Made by a program: the position numbers and the translations under genes. Of a DNA stretch of 64,000 nucleotides, positions 36,232 to 45,026 are shown piece after piece. The notes under the pieces are model-generated. The model saw nothing but the letters and a program-made list of their open reading frames with translations. It made no database searches and was not told the origin of the DNA. Position 1 is the stretch's first letter. The number at the start of each line of letters is the position of its first letter. Source of the DNA: Pelagibacteraceae bacterium AG-422-D23 (GTDB taxonomy: Bacteria > Pseudomonadota > Alphaproteobacteria > Pelagibacterales > Pelagibacteraceae); NCBI GenBank assembly GCA_003213615.1, contig QCMQ01000001.1:62001-126000 (forward strand), given 5' to 3'.

Positions 36232-37232
36232 TTAAAATCTTTTACAATTTTAATTAAGTTTTCTACCATTTCTGGATTAGTCTCAGGTAAAATACCATGT
36301 CCAAGATTAAATATATACGGATGATCTTTAAAGATCTCCAAATATTTAGAGGCTTCCTTTTTTAAGGTTTCGTTGTCTGTTAATAAAATTTTAGGGTCTA
36401 AGCCACCTTGAATAGGTATTTTTATATCCCTAAGTATTTTTTTTGGATCAACATTATAATCAATGCTAACAACATCAGGTTTAATAATATCACAAAATTC
36501 TTTATAATTTTTTATTTCTCTAGGGAAACATATCGCTGGAACATTTAAAGATTTTACATAATTTACTAAATTTAAAGTCGGAGAATAAACATAGTTGGGT
36601 AAATCTTTCTCATCTAACAAGCCTGCCCAACTATCAAAAATTTGAATGATGTTTGCACCATTATCAACTTGGTTTTTGATATGTACTTTTAAAAATTTTT
36701 CAATAATTAATAAAATTCTGTTTATTAAAAACTCATCTTTAAAAAAAGATTTTTTTAAATTTTTTTTAGGAGACTGTTGATTGATCATATAAACTAATAA
36801 TGTCCATGGAGCACCAACAAAACCAATAGTATTTTTATTATTTAAAATAGTGTCTGAGCTAACTTTTTTTATTGCCTTATATACACGATGTATTTTTTCC
36901 ACAAAGTCAATTTCATCAGTTTTAGTAATTTCACTTAGATTTAATTCTCCTAATTTTGGCCCAAAATTTTTTTCAAACTCCACCTTCTGACCTAATCCAT
37001 ATGGAAGCATTAAAATATCTGAAAAAATTATTGCAGCATCTAAATCAAATCTTTTTAAGGGTTGTAATGTTATTTCTGAAGACAAATCCTCATTTAAACA
37101 TAAATTAATAAAATTAGGATTTTCTTTTCTAATTTCTCTGAATTCTGGCAGATATCTTCCTGCTTGTCTCATGATCCATATAGGATTAAATGTGGTATCT
37201 TTATTAACTATTACTTTGTTCAAAGGTTTCAT
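36228..37232 (-). CDS. hemE: Uroporphyrinogen decarboxylase
   Basis: Decarboxylates uroporphyrinogen III to coproporphyrinogen III. The 334 residues have the family signature PIWIMRQAGRYLPEFR near 18-33 with catalytic arginines, AAIIFSDILMLPYGLG near 67-82 with the catalytic aspartate, and FVGAPWTLLVYM. First gene of the hemE-hemH-hemJ-rho run, reading away from the proposed origin. In Caulobacter and Rickettsia the origin also lies directly upstream of hemE. Confidence 0.97.
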   Translation of the reverse strand: MKPLNKVIVNKDTTFNPIWIMRQAGRYLPEFREIRKENPNFINLCLNEDLSSEITLQPLKRFDLDAAIIFSDILMLPYGLGQKVEFEKNFGPKLGELNLSEITKTDEIDFVEKIHRVYKAIKKVSSDTILNNKNTIGFVGAPWTLLVYMINQQSPKKNLKKSFFKDEFLINRILLIIEKFLKVHIKNQVDNGANIIQIFDSWAGLLDEKDLPNYVYSPTLNLVNYVKSLNVPAICFPREIKNYKEFCDIIKPDVVSIDYNVDPKKILRDIKIPIQGGLDPKILLTDNETLKKEASKYLEIFKDHPYIFNLGHGILPETNPEMVENLIKIVKDFK

Positions 37233-37500
37233 AAATAAGTATTATTAATTATTGTAGTTGTAATATATCTTGTGAATAAAGGTGATTATTTTTTATAAAC
37301 ATTATATTCACAGATTATCAACATTTTATCTGACTAAAATTGTTAAAAATGAAGCTTTTTTTAATTATGCTAATTTTTGTGGATTGTTTCAGCCTATTTA
37401 TTATTAATGTTAATAAATAACAGTTTTTACAGAGTTAATTTAAAAAATTTTTAATTGAGTAATTTAATTAAAATAATACAAATTTATTAACAATTTGTTC
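37233..37500. other. Proposed chromosomal replication origin (oriC)
   Basis: The longest gene-free interval in the window (268 bases), between hemE and the PPDK-regulator gene, the same neighbours that flank oriC in Caulobacter crescentus and Rickettsia prowazekii. It holds one perfect TTATNCACA box (minus strand, 37271-37279) and one-mismatch variants ATATTCACA (37304-37312), TTATCAACA (37315-37323) and TTATTAACA (37484-37492), plus TGTGGATTG (37378-37386). The right part, about 37387-37500, is almost pure A and T and could be the unwinding element. Gene orientation switches here and parS lies 7 kb away. The hemE promoter must also be in this interval. Confidence 0.78.
37271..37279 (-). promoter_or_regulatory. 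DnaA box (TTATTCACA)
   Basis: The minus strand reads TTATTCACA, an exact match to the TTATNCACA form of the DnaA binding consensus, within the proposed oriC. It is the strongest of the five box-like sequences in the spacer. Confidence 0.65.
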
Positions 37501-38328
37501 ATGAGTAATACATATCAAATATATTTAATATCCGATTCAACTGGAGAAACCCTGGATAGAATATTTTTAGCACTTAAAGCTCAATTTTTAAATATAAATT
37601 ATAAAGTTCACTCTTATTCTTTTACAAGGACAGAAAATCAGATTTTAAAAATTTTAGAGGATGCAAGAAAAAATCAAAACTCAATCATATTGTATACTAT
37701 TGTGGATAACAGTTTGGCAAAATATTTGGCGAATGTGAGTGAAGATAAAAACATTCCATGTTTTGGTGTTTTAGGAAATTTAATTTTAAATTTTTCGAAA
37801 ATTTTAAATCAAAAAGCAACACATGAGCCAAGTGGTCAACATATATTAAATGAAGAGTATTATGATAGAATTGAAGCAATTCAATTTACAATGAACCATG
37901 ATGATGGAAATTTAATAAACGAAGTACACAAATCAGATATTATTCTTGTAGGGGTAAGCAGAACAAGTAAAACGCCTACATCTATCTATTTAGCCAACAA
38001 GGGTTTTAAAACATCTAATATTCCCTTGGTTAACGAAAATTCATTACCAGAAACACTTAAAAAAAATCCTGAAATGGCTTGCGTCGTTGGACTTAGTACA
38101 GAGCCAGAAAGATTGGTTGATTTAAGAAAAAATAGAATGAATTCTTTAAAAGAAACAGAAAATATTCAATACACAGACTTAGAAACAATTAAAAAGGAGG
38201 TTTTAGAAGCAAAAAAAACATTTAAAAAATATAAGTGGCCACTAATTGATGTTACTAGGAAGTCTGTTGAAGAAACAGCGGCATCAATTATAAAAATTCA
38301 TGAAATTTATTTAAATAATGTTAAGTAA
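37501..38328 (+). CDS. PPDK/PEP synthase regulatory kinase-phosphorylase (DUF299)
   Basis: Bifunctional serine/threonine kinase and pyrophosphorylase that switches pyruvate phosphate dikinase or PEP synthase on and off. The 276-residue protein begins with IYLISDSTGETLDRI and carries the P-loop-like GVSRTSKTPTSIYLANKG near residue 150. ATG 37501 is chosen over a TTG two codons upstream. This family is the RP001-type gene that borders oriC in Rickettsia and Caulobacter. Which enzyme it controls depends on whether ppdK or ppsA is elsewhere in the genome. The 3' end overlaps maf by 11 bases. Confidence 0.92.
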   Translation: MSNTYQIYLISDSTGETLDRIFLALKAQFLNINYKVHSYSFTRTENQILKILEDARKNQNSIILYTIVDNSLAKYLANVSEDKNIPCFGVLGNLILNFSKILNQKATHEPSGQHILNEEYYDRIEAIQFTMNHDDGNLINEVHKSDIILVGVSRTSKTPTSIYLANKGFKTSNIPLVNENSLPETLKKNPEMACVVGLSTEPERLVDLRKNRMNSLKETENIQYTDLETIKKEVLEAKKTFKKYKWPLIDVTRKSVEETAASIIKIHEIYLNNVK

Positions 38329-38905
38329 AATTATCCTTGCGTCTAAAAGCAAAATAAGAAAAGAAATTCTAGATAGAAACAATATTAAAAGTATTGTTGA
38401 GCCATCAAATGTAGACGAAGACATTGTTAAACTAAGTTTATTAAAAGAAAAAACAAATCCAGAAATAATTTCAAAAAATCTAGCCGAATTAAAAGCAAAC
38501 AAGGTTAGTATGAAAAAAAATGATGAAATAGTGCTAGGAGCAGATAGTGTAATTGATTTAGATGGTGAATTAATATCTAAACCAGAAAGTAGAGAGGAGG
38601 CCACGAAAATATTAAGAAAACTTAATGGTAAATCGCATTTTTTAATTAGTTCGGTCTGTATATCAAGAAATGGATCGATGATTTGGAATTATACTGATAA
38701 AGCAAAACTAACTATGAAAAATCTTTCTGATGATGAGTTAAAAAATTATTTATCGAAAATATCTGATGAAGCACTCTATGCATATAATGTCTATCAAATT
38801 GAGGGGGAAGGAAGAAATTTGTTTTCAAGCATAGAGGGAGATGAGGACACGATAATGGGTCTGCCCGTTAAAAAAATTAAGGAATATATTGGTTCATTAA
38901 AATGA
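38318..38905 (+). CDS. maf: Maf-family nucleotide pyrophosphatase
   Basis: House-cleaning pyrophosphatase acting on dTTP/UTP or modified nucleotides. The 195 residues start LSKIILASKSKIRKEIL, with the conserved SxSxRR-like loop near 8-16, and carry the EIVLGADSVIDLDGE motif near 69-83 and an AYNVYQIEGEGRNLFSSIEGDEDTIMGLP block at the C-terminus. It overlaps its neighbours on both sides (11 bases with the PPDK regulator, 4 with aroE), in the order PPDK regulator-maf-aroE-coaE-dnaQ typical of alphaproteobacteria. Confidence 0.95.
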   Translation: MLSKIILASKSKIRKEILDRNNIKSIVEPSNVDEDIVKLSLLKEKTNPEIISKNLAELKANKVSMKKNDEIVLGADSVIDLDGELISKPESREEATKILRKLNGKSHFLISSVCISRNGSMIWNYTDKAKLTMKNLSDDELKNYLSKISDEALYAYNVYQIEGEGRNLFSSIEGDEDTIMGLPVKKIKEYIGSLK

Positions 38906-39696
38906 AAAAATATTTTGTAATTGGAAATCCTATTGATCATTCGTTGTCACCCAAACTTCACAACTATTGGCTCAAAGAAAACAACATTGATGCCATATAT
39001 GATAAAAAAAAAATTGAAGAGAATCATCTTCAAACTATAATTTCTGAGATCAAAGAAAAAAAAATTAATGGTATTAATGTTACCGTTCCATTCAAAAAAT
39101 CAGTAATTCCTTATTTAGATAAATTAAGCCAAGAGGCGGAGCAAACACAATCTGTAAATACAATAATTTTAAGCAATGACAACTTGGTGGGCCATAATAC
39201 GGATATTGCCGGTTTTACAAAAGCAATTAAAAGTTTAAAATTAGATTTTAAAGGCAAAAAAGTTTTTATTTTAGGTGCTGGTGGGGTTGTTCCTTCAATA
39301 ATTTTAGCTTTAAATAGAATGAATGTGTCAAAAATAATTGTTAGCAATAGAACCAAAAAAAAAGCAGAGGATTTGAAATCACAATTTAATAATTTAGATC
39401 TGTTGGATTGGGGAGATATGGTAGATTTTGACATAATTATAAATGCAACTAGCTTGGGATTAAACAAAGAGACTATTAATTTAGATTTTTCTAAATATAG
39501 AAATAATAAATTGTTTTATGATGTAATTTATAATCCTGAAGAAACAAATTTTTTAAAAGAGGGAAAAAAACTTGGCAATAAAACAGAGAATGGTAAATTA
39601 ATGTTTATTTATCAGGCACACGAAGCATTCAAATTGTGGCACGGAATAGAGCCACCAATCAATAGCCAGACACTTAAAATTTTAAACAATGATTAG
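38902..39696 (+). CDS. aroE: Shikimate dehydrogenase
   Basis: NADP-dependent reduction of 3-dehydroshikimate in aromatic amino-acid synthesis. The 264 residues show FVIGNPIDHSLSPKLHNYW near 4-22 (shikimate-binding serines), GINVTVPFKKSV near 57-68 with the catalytic lysine, NTDIAGF near 98, and the nucleotide-binding FILGAGGVVPSII near 117. The start overlaps the maf stop by 4 bases and the end overlaps coaE by 8. Confidence 0.96.
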   Translation: MKKYFVIGNPIDHSLSPKLHNYWLKENNIDAIYDKKKIEENHLQTIISEIKEKKINGINVTVPFKKSVIPYLDKLSQEAEQTQSVNTIILSNDNLVGHNTDIAGFTKAIKSLKLDFKGKKVFILGAGGVVPSIILALNRMNVSKIIVSNRTKKKAEDLKSQFNNLDLLDWGDMVDFDIIINATSLGLNKETINLDFSKYRNNKLFYDVIYNPEETNFLKEGKKLGNKTENGKLMFIYQAHEAFKLWHGIEPPINSQTLKILNND

Positions 39697-40258
39697 AATA
39701 GGAATTATTGGAGATATAGGTTCGGGAAAAAGCTATGTTGCTGGTAACTTTGGATACCCAGTATTTAATGCGGATGAAGAAGTTTCAAAACTTTATAAAA
39801 AGGATGAAAAAGTCTTTATAAAACTTAAGAAAAAATTACCAAAATATATTTCTCTGTTTCCAATAAATAAAACTGAAATTACTAAAGCCATATTAAGCAA
39901 TAAGGTTAATTTAAAAAAAATAATTTCTGTGGTTCACATAGAAATTAGAAAATCACTCAAGTTATTTTTAAAGAAAAATAAAAAAAGAAAGATCGTAGTA
40001 CTTGATATTCCTTTATTGTTAGAAAATAAAATAAACAATAAAAATGATATATTGGTATTTGTAGACGCAAAAAAAACAGAAATAGTAAAAAGATTAAAAA
40101 AAAGACCAAATTTTAATCGTAAACTCTTAAACAAGTTTAAAAAAATTCAGTTCTCCACAACGTATAAAAGAAAAAAATCAAATTTTGTGATTAAAAATAA
40201 TTTTAAAAAAAAATCTTTAAATGAGAGTATAAATAAATTGTTAAGTGAAATTTTATAA
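39689..40258 (+). CDS. coaE: Dephospho-CoA kinase
   Basis: Final step of coenzyme A synthesis, phosphorylating the ribose 3'-hydroxyl. The 189 residues start RIGIIGDIGSGKSYVA, with the P-loop GDIGSGKS at residues 8-15, then FNADEEVSKLY near 30 and VVLDIPLLLENKINN near 104. The C-terminal half is unusually lysine-rich, matching the AT-rich sequence. Abuts dnaQ directly with no spacer. Confidence 0.95.
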   Translation: MIRIGIIGDIGSGKSYVAGNFGYPVFNADEEVSKLYKKDEKVFIKLKKKLPKYISLFPINKTEITKAILSNKVNLKKIISVVHIEIRKSLKLFLKKNKKRKIVVLDIPLLLENKINNKNDILVFVDAKKTEIVKRLKKRPNFNRKLLNKFKKIQFSTTYKRKKSNFVIKNNFKKKSLNESINKLLSEIL

Positions 40259-40927
40259 ATGACAGAAATAGTATTAGACACAGAGACAACCGGCATATCC
40301 GTAAAAGAAGGTCATAGAATAGTAGAGATAGCTTGTGTGGAATTAGAAAATTTAATTCCAACAGGAAATAATTTCCATTGTTGTATTAATCCAGAAAGAA
40401 AAGTTTCAGAAAAAGCATTTGAAATTCATGGTTACTCAGATGATTTTTTATCAGAACAAAAAAAATTTCACGAAGTGAAGGATGATTTTCTTAGATTTAT
40501 AAAAAATAAAAAATTGATTATACACAATGCCGTATTTGACCTCGAGCATTTAAATAATGAACTTTCAATATGTGGAGACGACAAGTTGTCTAATGAGGTG
40601 GTGGATACTTTAGTTTTGGCTAGAGATAAGTTTCCAGGATCTCAGGTTAGTCTAGATGCATTATGTAAAAGATTTAGAATTAATAATTCAATGAGAACAA
40701 AACATAATGCACTACTGGATTGCACTCTTTTAGCAAAAGTTTATATTAATTTGATAGATCAAAGAGAACCTACTTTAGATTTTAAAAAAATTGATAAAGA
40801 AGAAAATCAAGAAAAAAATAATTTAAATATATCTTATTTTAAAAAAGTTGTTCTACCAACAAAAGATGAAATTGAAAATCATAAAAAATTTTTAAAAGAA
40901 AATATGAAAAAAAATTATTTTAATTAA
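40259..40927 (+). CDS. dnaQ: DNA polymerase III epsilon subunit (3'-5' proofreading exonuclease)
   Basis: Proofreading subunit of the replicative polymerase, DEDDh family, 222 residues. ExoI motif VLDTETTGI at residues 5-13 provides Asp and Glu; ExoII is IHNAVFDLEHL near 87-97; ExoIII contains KHNALLDCTLLAKVY near 149-163 with the catalytic histidine. A C-terminal tail (about 175-222) would bind the alpha subunit. It converges on secB with an 8-base overlap. Confidence 0.95.
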   Translation: MTEIVLDTETTGISVKEGHRIVEIACVELENLIPTGNNFHCCINPERKVSEKAFEIHGYSDDFLSEQKKFHEVKDDFLRFIKNKKLIIHNAVFDLEHLNNELSICGDDKLSNEVVDTLVLARDKFPGSQVSLDALCKRFRINNSMRTKHNALLDCTLLAKVYINLIDQREPTLDFKKIDKEENQEKNNLNISYFKKVVLPTKDEIENHKKFLKENMKKNYFN

Positions 40928-41342
40928 ATTTTTTTTTATACAAATCCTCAAAATCTATTTTTTTTTCGAATTTTATTCCTGGATATCCCGAATTATGTAA
41001 AAGATCTAAAAATGATTTTTCTAAATCTGGGTATATTATGATTTGAACATCACAAAGTATTATTTTTTCGAGTTCTTTCTTATCTTTAACCTCATCACTA
41101 ATTCTTACAATTGTTGCTAAAACAATTTCAAAATATGATTTTTTTAAATTTTTATTTTTATCTTCAAATTTAAGGGTAGTGCTTACCTCTATATGTTTAT
41201 CTTTCACTGCTTTAGATTTAATATCTATCCCTAATTGGTATTTGAAAATATTATCTTTAACGAACAAAAAAGTTTCTATATCTGGTGTTTCACTGGACAT
41301 GTCTTTAACATATTTGCCTAATATTTTAAATTTTTCTGTCAT
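40920..41342 (-). CDS. secB: Protein-export chaperone SecB
   Basis: Cytosolic tetrameric chaperone that keeps preproteins unfolded for SecA. The 140 residues contain YVKDMSSETPDIETFL near 10-25, the segment with the QYIKDLSFE(N/S)P-like signature, ISDEVKDKKELEKIILCDV near 80-98 and the NSGYPGIKFEKKIDFEDLY end near 115. Sequence is divergent but full length, and proximity to dnaQ and fxsA follows alphaproteobacterial order. It overlaps fxsA by 17 bases and dnaQ by 8. Confidence 0.88.
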   Translation of the reverse strand: MTEKFKILGKYVKDMSSETPDIETFLFVKDNIFKYQLGIDIKSKAVKDKHIEVSTTLKFEDKNKNLKKSYFEIVLATIVRISDEVKDKKELEKIILCDVQIIIYPDLEKSFLDLLHNSGYPGIKFEKKIDFEDLYKKKFN

Positions 41343-41751
41343 CGTCCTCTTCTATATCCTCAAAATCCCCTTCAATAAAATTTTTTTTCTCTTTTTCTTC
41401 TGAATTAATTTTTTTTTTAAATATATTAAAAAAAAACTTTCGTGTGACTGGAAAAATTAATAAAAAGCCCAAAATATCAGTTGCAAATCCCGGAATAATT
41501 AAAAGTAATGCCGCGAAGGCGATTGCTGCACCCGAAATAACTTCATAAGCAGGAGTTTGATTTTTACTTAATTGAATAAATCCTGACCTAAGCGTATTAA
41601 GTCCTTCATATTTAGCATAATAAACACCAACAATAGCAGTTATAAAAATTAACAATATAGTAATAATCGCACCAATTTCAGAGCCAATTTTAATAAAAAG
41701 ATAAATTTCTACTACTGGTATTAAAATTATTGCTAATAAAATTGAGTTCAT
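41326..41751 (-). CDS. fxsA: FxsA-family membrane protein
   Basis: Small inner-membrane protein of 141 residues. Four hydrophobic segments (about 3-20, 25-45, 70-90 and 90-110) are followed by a lysine- then acid-rich cytoplasmic tail ending in a run of Asp and Glu. The PVVEIYLFIKIGSEIGA start and IIPGFATDILGFLLIFP segment are FxsA signatures. Overproduced E. coli FxsA relieves F-plasmid exclusion of phage T7; its normal job is unknown. Divergent from the Tim44-like gene with 58 bases between. Confidence 0.88.
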   Translation of the reverse strand: MNSILLAIILIPVVEIYLFIKIGSEIGAIITILLIFITAIVGVYYAKYEGLNTLRSGFIQLSKNQTPAYEVISGAAIAFAALLLIIPGFATDILGFLLIFPVTRKFFFNIFKKKINSEEKEKKNFIEGDFEDIEEDDDRKI

Positions 41752-41809
41752 TTGTCCTTAATCTAAATTGCTAGTTGAAATTAATCAACAGAGTAATTAC
41801 TATCTAATC

Positions 41810-42406
41810 ATGAATTATAGTTTCGAATATATCGACATCATTTTATTGGCGATGATTGCAGGATTTATTTTTTTAAGACTTCGAGGTATTCTTGGTAAAA
41901 GAACTGGTTTTGAGGGAAAATCACCAGCTCAATTTAAAGAGGTTTTGAAAAATATTAAGGTAGATCAACCAGCCAAACCAAAAGAGAAGTTTGATGATGA
42001 AGCTCAAAAAGAATTTTTAAAAGGTGCAAAAATTGCTTATGAAACAATTATTACTGATTTCAGTGATAATGATAATAAGATCACAAACGCTAAACCCCTC
42101 TTAAATAAAGATATATTTAATCAATTTGATGATGCATTGAAAGAGAGAGAAAAAAGGGGTCATTTTGCAGAAATAACATTTATTGGAGTAAATAAAGCTG
42201 AGATTAAGGAACATAAAAAAATTGGAAATATTTTAAACGTAACAGTCGATTTTATAGCAGAGGTGATTACTTGCATAAAAGATAAAGATCAAAAAATTGT
42301 ATCTGGACATCCTGAAAAAATTAAAAAAATTTATGATACGTGGATTTTTTCAAGAGATACTACTTCAGCCAATCCAAATTGGCAGCTAGTTAATATATTA
42401 ACATAA
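41810..42406 (+). CDS. Tim44/TimA-domain protein
   Basis: A 198-residue protein with one N-terminal membrane segment (about 6-22), a short basic linker with FLRLRGILGKRTGFEG, and a C-terminal Tim44-like domain (about 70-198) rich in alpha/beta structure. Alphaproteobacterial TimA proteins of this type are relatives of mitochondrial Tim44, the matrix-side component of the import motor; in bacteria the role is not settled. ATG 41810 is chosen over an ATG 14 codons upstream because the membrane segment then follows directly. In many alphaproteobacteria mltA separates this gene from smr; here they abut. Confidence 0.83.
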   Translation: MNYSFEYIDIILLAMIAGFIFLRLRGILGKRTGFEGKSPAQFKEVLKNIKVDQPAKPKEKFDDEAQKEFLKGAKIAYETIITDFSDNDNKITNAKPLLNKDIFNQFDDALKEREKRGHFAEITFIGVNKAEIKEHKKIGNILNVTVDFIAEVITCIKDKDQKIVSGHPEKIKKIYDTWIFSRDTTSANPNWQLVNILT

Positions 42407-42820
42407 TTGAACGACAATATTTCAGACAAAGATAAAAAAGAGTGGGAAGATTTTCTTAAGAGCGATGAGAAAATTTTTGATAAAGATAATAATTACCAAA
42501 ATAAAGAATTTTTTAAAACAAAATCAATAGACTTGCATGGCTATACTTTAGATCAAGCTAACAAAAAAATTGAAGAATTTATACAGTATTCATATAATGA
42601 AAAAATTAATAAAATTATTGTTGTAACAGGAAAGGGGCTTCATTCGCAAAATGAAAAGAACCCTTATGTTTCAAAAGATTTAAGTATTTTAAAACATTCT
42701 GTACCTAATTTTATTTATAATAATAGAAACTTAATGAAATTAATTACTGAATTAAAAGATGCCGAAATTAAAGATGGTGGATCTGGTGCTTTCTACATAT
42801 ATTTAAAAAAAAATAAATGA
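42407..42820 (+). CDS. Smr-domain protein
   Basis: A 137-residue protein with a C-terminal Smr domain: SIDLHGYTLDQANKKIEEFI near 40-59 and IIVVTGKGLHSQ near 70-81, the LDLHG and TGKG motifs of the family, which has nuclease activity on DNA or RNA in tested members. The N-terminal 35 residues are charged. The start is TTG at 42407, directly after the Tim44-like stop; no ATG fits upstream of the domain. Its 3' end overlaps the sulfotransferase start (ATGA). Confidence 0.85.
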   Translation: MNDNISDKDKKEWEDFLKSDEKIFDKDNNYQNKEFFKTKSIDLHGYTLDQANKKIEEFIQYSYNEKINKIIVVTGKGLHSQNEKNPYVSKDLSILKHSVPNFIYNNRNLMKLITELKDAEIKDGGSGAFYIYLKKNK

Positions 42821-43650
42821 TTATTTGGCTAGCCTCGTATCCCAAAAGTGGAAATACTTTATTGAGATCAATATTAGCCTCCTATCTTTTTTCTAATGAT
42901 GGAAAATTAAAGTTAGATTATATTTATAAAATTAGACAATTTCCTTCAATAGATGATTTTCAAAAGTTAAATATCGACCTTTCAAATGAAAAGGAAGTTT
43001 TTCAAAATTTTATTGAAGCACAAAAAATAATTAACAAAGATAAAAAAATAAAATTTGTTAAAACACATAGTAGCTTGGCAAGGATTAATGAGTGTAATTT
43101 TACAGATTTTAATAATTCACTTGGTGCAATATATATGGTCAGGGACCCTCGAAATGTTGTTACTTCTTTCGCACACCATTATAATTTAAGTATAGGTCAA
43201 GCTGTGAGTGTTATGATTGATCCAAAAAGATGGTTGGTAAAAACAGATCTTGTTTATAAAACTTTTATGAGTTCTTGGAGTATTAATTATAATTCGTGGA
43301 AACAAATGAAAAATAAAGTTTTATTTGTAAAATACGAAGATCTTTTAAATAGAAAGAAAACCACACTAATCAAAATATTTAAATTTTTAGATGAATTAGG
43401 TTTTAAAAATTTAAAGTTGGATATGGCTAAATTAAATAAAGTTATAGAGTCTTCAGAATTTTCCACCATGCAAAAGCTTGAAAAAAATGAAGATTTTAAA
43501 GAAGGTGTAATAGATCAAGAAACTGGTAAAAGAAAAACTTTTTTTAGACTAGGTCCAAAAAATGACTGGAAACAAATATTAGACAATAAGTATAAAGAAA
43601 AAATAGAAATTGTATTCAAAAAAGAAATGACCGAGTTAGGTTATTTGTAA
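42817..43650 (+). CDS. Sulfotransferase-domain protein
   Basis: A 277-residue protein with the PAPS-dependent sulfotransferase fold. The 5'-phosphosulfate loop is IWLASYPKSGNTLLRSI near 3-19, and the 3'-phosphate-binding region is YMVRDPRNVVTSFAHHY near 107-123, both at expected positions. The acceptor is unknown. It overlaps smr by 4 bases, so it belongs to the same transcript, and ends 2 bases before the convergent hslU. It is the first of two sulfotransferase-type genes in the window. Confidence 0.88.
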   Translation: MIIWLASYPKSGNTLLRSILASYLFSNDGKLKLDYIYKIRQFPSIDDFQKLNIDLSNEKEVFQNFIEAQKIINKDKKIKFVKTHSSLARINECNFTDFNNSLGAIYMVRDPRNVVTSFAHHYNLSIGQAVSVMIDPKRWLVKTDLVYKTFMSSWSINYNSWKQMKNKVLFVKYEDLLNRKKTTLIKIFKFLDELGFKNLKLDMAKLNKVIESSEFSTMQKLEKNEDFKEGVIDQETGKRKTFFRLGPKNDWKQILDNKYKEKIEIVFKKEMTELGYL

Positions 43651-43652
43651 TT

Positions 43653-45026
43653 TTAAAGAATAAATTTTGAAAGATCCGTGTCTTTAACTAAGTTATCTAA
43701 GTTGTTGTTTATATAGTCTTTATTAATTACAATTTTTTCACCAGCCCGATCTGTAGCTGTAAAACTTATTTCATCTAAAATTTTTTCAATAATTGTATGT
43801 AATCTTCTAGCACCAATATTTTCAACTGTTGTATTTACTTCTGATGCAATATTAGCAATTGCATCGATACCATCATCTGAGAATTCAAGATCTACATTTT
43901 CAGTTTTTAATAGAGCCACATATTGCTTAATTAAACTAAAATCAGGCTCTCTTAAGATTCTTTTAAAATCATCACTTGTTAAAGCTTCTAGCTCAACTCT
44001 GATTGGTAATCTTCCTTGTAATTCTGGAAGTAAATCAGATGGCTTCGCAAGCTGGAATGCACCTGAAGCAATAAACAAAATATGATCAGTTTTGATCGGA
44101 CCGTGTTTAGTATTGACAGTTGTTCCTTCAATTAAAGGCAATAGATCTCTTTGGACACCTTCTCTTGAAACATCACCACCAACCCTGTCAGTTCTTGCTG
44201 AAATTTTATCTATTTCATCTAGAAAAACTATTCCATTATTTTCAGTTGAAAGTTTCGCTGCTTTAATTATTTTATCTTGCTCAATTAATTTATCAGACTC
44301 ATCATTAATTAAAATTTCATGAGACTCTTTTACTGACATTTTTTTCTTTTTTTCTTTATTGCCCATTGATTTTCCAATCATTTCACCAATATTGATCATT
44401 CCTACGTTTGCTCCAGGCATACCAGGAATTTCAAAAGAAGCACCACTTGAACCAGTATCACTTACTGCAATTTCTATTTCATTGTCATCTAAATCACCAT
44501 TTCTTAATCTTTTTCTAAAACTTTCTCTAGTTGCTAGACTTGCTTTTTTTCCAACTAAGGCATCTAAAACTTTTTCTTCTGCAGCTTTTTGAGCTTGAGC
44601 AAAAACTTCTTTTCTTTTTTTTACCTTTTCCATTGAGATTGCAATTTCAATTAAATCTCTTACGATTTGCTCAACATCTCGACCGACGTAACCAACTTCT
44701 GTGAATCTTGTAGCTTCAACTTTTACAAAAGGTGCTTCAGCTAGCTTTGATAATCTCCTAGAAATTTCAGTTTTACCAACACCAGTTGGGCCGATCATCA
44801 AGATATTTTTTGGCAAAACTTCGTTTTTCATCTCACCCTTAAGTGCTTGCCTTCTCCATCTGTTTCTTAAAGCAACTGCAACAGCTCTTTTGGCTTTATT
44901 TTGTCCAACAACAAACCTGTCTAACTCTGAAACAATTTCTCTAGGAGATAAAGAACTAACTAAAGAAGTTTCGTCTTTTTGATCTTTATCCTTTGGGTGT
45001 AGTTGTGTTACGTTTGATTTATCCAT
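43653..45026 (-). CDS. hslU: HslU, ATPase subunit of HslUV protease
   Basis: AAA+ unfoldase that feeds substrates into HslV. The 457 residues have [17 protein letters not shown] near 26-42, Walker [17 protein letters not shown] near 72-87, an intermediate (I) domain in the middle, Walker [11 protein letters not shown] near 267, and the C-terminal DLSKFIL tail that docks into HslV. The start overlaps the hslV stop by one base. Heat-shock control is likely from the promoter-like sequence upstream of hslV. Confidence 0.97.
   Translation of the reverse strand: MDKSNVTQLHPKDKDQKDETSLVSSLSPREIVSELDRFVVGQNKAKRAVAVALRNRWRRQALKGEMKNEVLPKNILMIGPTGVGKTEISRRLSKLAEAPFVKVEATRFTEVGYVGRDVEQIVRDLIEIAISMEKVKKRKEVFAQAQKAAEEKVLDALVGKKASLATRESFRKRLRNGDLDDNEIEIAVSDTGSSGASFEIPGMPGANVGMINIGEMIGKSMGNKEKKKKMSVKESHEILINDESDKLIEQDKIIKAAKLSTENNGIVFLDEIDKISARTDRVGGDVSREGVQRDLLPLIEGTTVNTKHGPIKTDHILFIASGAFQLAKPSDLLPELQGRLPIRVELEALTSDDFKRILREPDFSLIKQYVALLKTENVDLEFSDDGIDAIANIASEVNTTVENIGARRLHTIIEKILDEISFTATDRAGEKIVINKDYINNNLDNLVKDTDLSKFIL

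Noticed and set aside
37430-37480. CtrA-binding sites (TTAA, 7 bases, TTAA) in the proposed oriC
   Set aside because: TTAA is extremely frequent in this A+T tract and the spacing is not met cleanly.
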